6,253 bases of DNA from Pseudomonadota bacterium (GTDB lineage Bacteria; Desulfobacterota; Desulfobacteria; Desulfobacterales; RPRI01): the NCBI GenBank assembly GCA_018819005.1, contig JAHJQU010000005.1, positions 1 to 6,253 on the forward strand, read 5' to 3'. This document shows, piece by piece, positions 4,679-6,253 of the stretch. The notes under the pieces were generated by a model. That model did no database searches. It was not told the DNA's origin and saw only the letters and a list, made by a program, of their open reading frames with translations. Every line of letters starts with the position of its first letter. The first letter of the stretch is position 1. Made by a program: the position numbers and the translations under genes.

Positions 4679-5659
4679 ATGAAAAATAAGATCGGTATTT
4701 TGCATCCATATATTCCTGAAAATGCGTCGGAAGATGAGCGTGATGTGCTGGATCAGGCAGAAGGCATTTCGGTTGCCTTAAAGACACTCGGTTATGATCC
4801 TGTCCCTGTTACATTTGATCTTAATCTGGAAGCCGTCGGCATAACACTTAAAATGCTTAATCCCGCCTTTGTATTCAATCTCGTTGAATCAGTCAACGGA
4901 CGCGGAAGCCTTATTCATCTGGCTCCTTCATTTTTAGATTACCTCGGACTTTCCTATACCGGGAACAAAACAGAGGCAATGTTTCTGACTTCAAACAAGA
5001 TTGTTTCTAAAAGCTTTCTTGCAGCCTCAGGGATAAATACACCTGCGGCCTACACTCTTTCCTCCCTTAAGCATGATGCTTCTGTCAGGGGACGGTTTAT
5101 AATAAAATCTGCATGGGAACATGCCTCTATAGGTTTGAGCCAGGATTCGGTTATTTCGGTAGAAAGCGCTTCCGAACTTATTTCTGAGCTGAAAAAAGCC
5201 CGAAAGCGGATGAAAGGCGAGTGCTTTTGCGAAGAATATGTTGACGGGCGGGAATTTAATGTAGGATTGCTGTCCGGAGAAAACGGGGTTGAAATTCTTC
5301 CTCCGGCAGAGATCCTTTTTGTCGGCTATCCGTCCGGCAAGCTGAAAATCGTTGACTACAGGGCCAAATGGAAACCCAAATCATTTGAATACCTTCATAC
5401 AGACAGGACATTTAATTTTGGGCCTGAAGATGAGCACATAATAAAATCCCTGAAAACAACCGCAGCGGAATGCTGGAATCTGTTCGGACTTAAGGGATAT
5501 GCAAGGGTGGATTTCAGGGTTGACGGATCGGGAAAGCCGTGGGTTTTGGAAATAAATGCAAATCCGTGCCTTTCTTCAGACGGAGGCTTTGCGGTCGCAT
5601 CTGCTCTGGTTGGATTGGATTTTCCGATGGTCGTTAAAAGAATAATTGACGCCATATGA
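4679..5659 (+). CDS. D-Ala-D-Ala ligase-like ATP-grasp protein (second, divergent copy)
   Basis: A 326-residue protein from ATG at 4679. An in-frame TAA sits just upstream at 4673-4675, so this is the first possible start; GGGAG lies 12 bases ahead, a rather long spacing. Visible parts are FNLVES (66-71), NKIVSKSFLAASGINTPAAY (106-125), the ATP-grasp lysine in RFIIKSAWEHASIGL (K143), CEEYVDGREFNVGLL (184-198), and the metal ligands D278, E291 and N293 with Ddl spacing in VDFRVDG...LEINANP. The nucleotide loop (KSAWEHASIG) differs strongly from the glycine-rich loop of the first ligase, and the acceptor end reads NPCLSSDGG instead of the HS type. The two copies are therefore likely to have different substrates and are not a recent duplication. 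The gene follows a 114-bp gap with no obvious terminator, so it is probably in the same transcript. Confidence 0.88.
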   Translation: MKNKIGILHPYIPENASEDERDVLDQAEGISVALKTLGYDPVPVTFDLNLEAVGITLKMLNPAFVFNLVESVNGRGSLIHLAPSFLDYLGLSYTGNKTEAMFLTSNKIVSKSFLAASGINTPAAYTLSSLKHDASVRGRFIIKSAWEHASIGLSQDSVISVESASELISELKKARKRMKGECFCEEYVDGREFNVGLLSGENGVEILPPAEILFVGYPSGKLKIVDYRAKWKPKSFEYLHTDRTFNFGPEDEHIIKSLKTTAAECWNLFGLKGYARVDFRVDGSGKPWVLEINANPCLSSDGGFAVASALVGLDFPMVVKRIIDAI

Positions 5660-5683
5660 CAACAGCAAAATTCGGGGTAAGAT

Positions 5684-6199
5684 TTGACCATTCCCATCAG
5701 CCCTTCATTTGAAATAGAGACTCTAACCTTCCGGGAAAATCCTTTTCACAGTGATCCTGGAAAAATCAGAACAATAGTTTCAGAGACAGGCTTTTTTACG
5801 CAAGAGGAGATCGGGATAGCGGTTGAGCTTGTGAGTGAAAGGCTTTCACAAGGCGCTCAAAGCGGGTATTTTTTCCTGTTTGCAGAAGAGAAGGATAACA
5901 TCATCGGCTATACCTGCTACGGGCCTGTTACCGGTACCCAGTCGAGTTTCGACCTTTACTGGATTGTTGTTGATCAGCGTTTTCAGGAAAGTGGAATAGG
6001 AAGGCTCCTCAACTTAATGACAGAAGACGCTGTCCGGAAAATGGGCGGAACGAGACTATATGCTGAAACCTCTTCAAAAAAGCAGTATGAACCAACCCGC
6101 GCATTTTACCGGAAGATGGGATATCACGAAGCCGCATTTCTGGAAGATTTCTATGCCCCGGACGACGGGAAGATAATTTTTGTCAAAAAGGTTGTTTGA
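5684..6199 (+). CDS. GNAT-family N-acetyltransferase
   Basis: A 171-residue protein. The start is TTG at 5684: an in-frame TAA lies immediately upstream (5678-5680), GGGG (5674-5677) sits six bases before it, and no in-frame ATG precedes the conserved domain. The acetyl-CoA loop is seen in IVVDQRFQESGIGRLLNLM (94-112), with the Q-x-x-G-x-G pattern at 101-106. It is preceded by the beta strands NIIGYTCYGP and LYWIVV, and followed by RLYAETSSKKQ and TRAFYRKMGYHEAAF (138-152), the family's C-terminal motif. Members move an acetyl group from acetyl-CoA to an amine. In the known ablA/ablB pathway a lysine 2,3-aminomutase is paired with a beta-lysine acetyltransferase, so an amine on the aminomutase product, or on the ligated product, is the natural candidate. 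I cannot say this protein is an AblB orthologue. It lies 24 bp after the second ligase. Confidence 0.9.
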   Translation: MTIPISPSFEIETLTFRENPFHSDPGKIRTIVSETGFFTQEEIGIAVELVSERLSQGAQSGYFFLFAEEKDNIIGYTCYGPVTGTQSSFDLYWIVVDQRFQESGIGRLLNLMTEDAVRKMGGTRLYAETSSKKQYEPTRAFYRKMGYHEAAFLEDFYAPDDGKIIFVKKVV

Positions 6200-6200
6200 T

Positions 6201-6253
6201 TTGTCGGGCCTTCTGAAAAACATAATCCCTGATAATGTAAAAAAAATCCACCT
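6201..6253 (+). CDS. Start of a probable MurC/Mpl-type Mur ligase family gene, partial
   Basis: The frame from TTG at 6201 is open to the end of the window and reads (M)SGLLKNIIPDNVKKIH. The pattern IPxxVKKIH is what I expect just before the nucleotide-binding 'GxxGxGM' loop of UDP-N-acetylmuramate ligases of the MurC/Mpl group, which join UDP-MurNAc to alanine or to a murein tripeptide. AAAGG (6187-6191) is nine bases ahead. A TTG at 6192 in the same frame is too close to that site. Only one base separates this start from the GNAT stop codon, implying cotranscription. With 17 codons visible the call is tentative. Confidence 0.4.
   Translation, partial: MSGLLKNIIPDNVKKIH

Noticed and set aside
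1..6253. CRISPR array, tRNA or rRNA, transposase or insertion-sequence ends
   Set aside because: I scanned for regular repeat-spacer units, tRNA arm patterns and terminal inverted repeats with an adjacent transposase and found none.

Overview
The window fits a Gram-negative anaerobe of the Desulfobacterota (old Deltaproteobacteria) type. This is inferred from the moderate GC content, the radical SAM enzyme, the style of the ATP-grasp proteins, and what looks like the first codons of a MurC/Mpl-type ligase at the right edge. No marker gene fixes the taxon.

Left part (1-1120). The last 66 codons of a plus-strand gene, probably an ABC transporter ATP-binding subunit with a TOBE-like tail, converge on a minus-strand block that is visibly richer in GC. 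Read in its own direction, that block holds a promoter, a Phd/YefM-type antitoxin, a RelE/ParE-superfamily toxin, and a 55-codon remnant of a type I restriction subunit HsdR with a large internal deletion. The toxin lacks a normal start codon. Where homologues have ATG, overlapping the antitoxin stop as TAATG, this copy reads TAATT. The toxin gene is also bracketed by a perfect 12-bp inverted repeat. The block looks like the leftover of a mobile restriction-modification/toxin-antitoxin island.

Middle (1118-1693). About 570 bp without a convincing gene, becoming very AT-rich toward the right. It holds one good sigma70-type promoter (TTGACA-17-TATAAA), a second copy of that promoter's 20-bp upstream box 124 bp further on, and a weak hairpin/T-run between them. 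This is probably the control region for the genes to the right.

Right part (1694-6253). A compact plus-strand operon: an unrecognised basic 173-aa protein, a KamA-family radical SAM aminomutase, two different D-Ala-D-Ala-ligase-type ATP-grasp proteins, a GNAT acetyltransferase, and the start of a probable MurC/Mpl-family ligase. Gaps are 1 bp, a 1-bp overlap, 114 bp, 24 bp and 1 bp. The aminomutase keeps the residues that bind lysine, PLP and the iron-sulfur cluster in lysine 2,3-aminomutase. A reasonable inference is that the operon makes a beta-amino acid (beta-lysine or similar), joins it to one or more partners with the two ligases, and acetylates it. The product is unknown: a compatible solute, a small peptide metabolite or a cell-wall building block are all possible.

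The most unusual signal is that the unrecognised first protein and the aminomutase share a collinear N-terminal segment. MQ is at residues 1-2, RR at 9-10 and ETDEPPS at 37-43 in both, and a 22-bp DNA segment is 21/22 identical at the same offset from each start codon. This supports the first gene being real. It also suggests a common N-terminal tag, leader or interaction element in an otherwise undescribed pathway.
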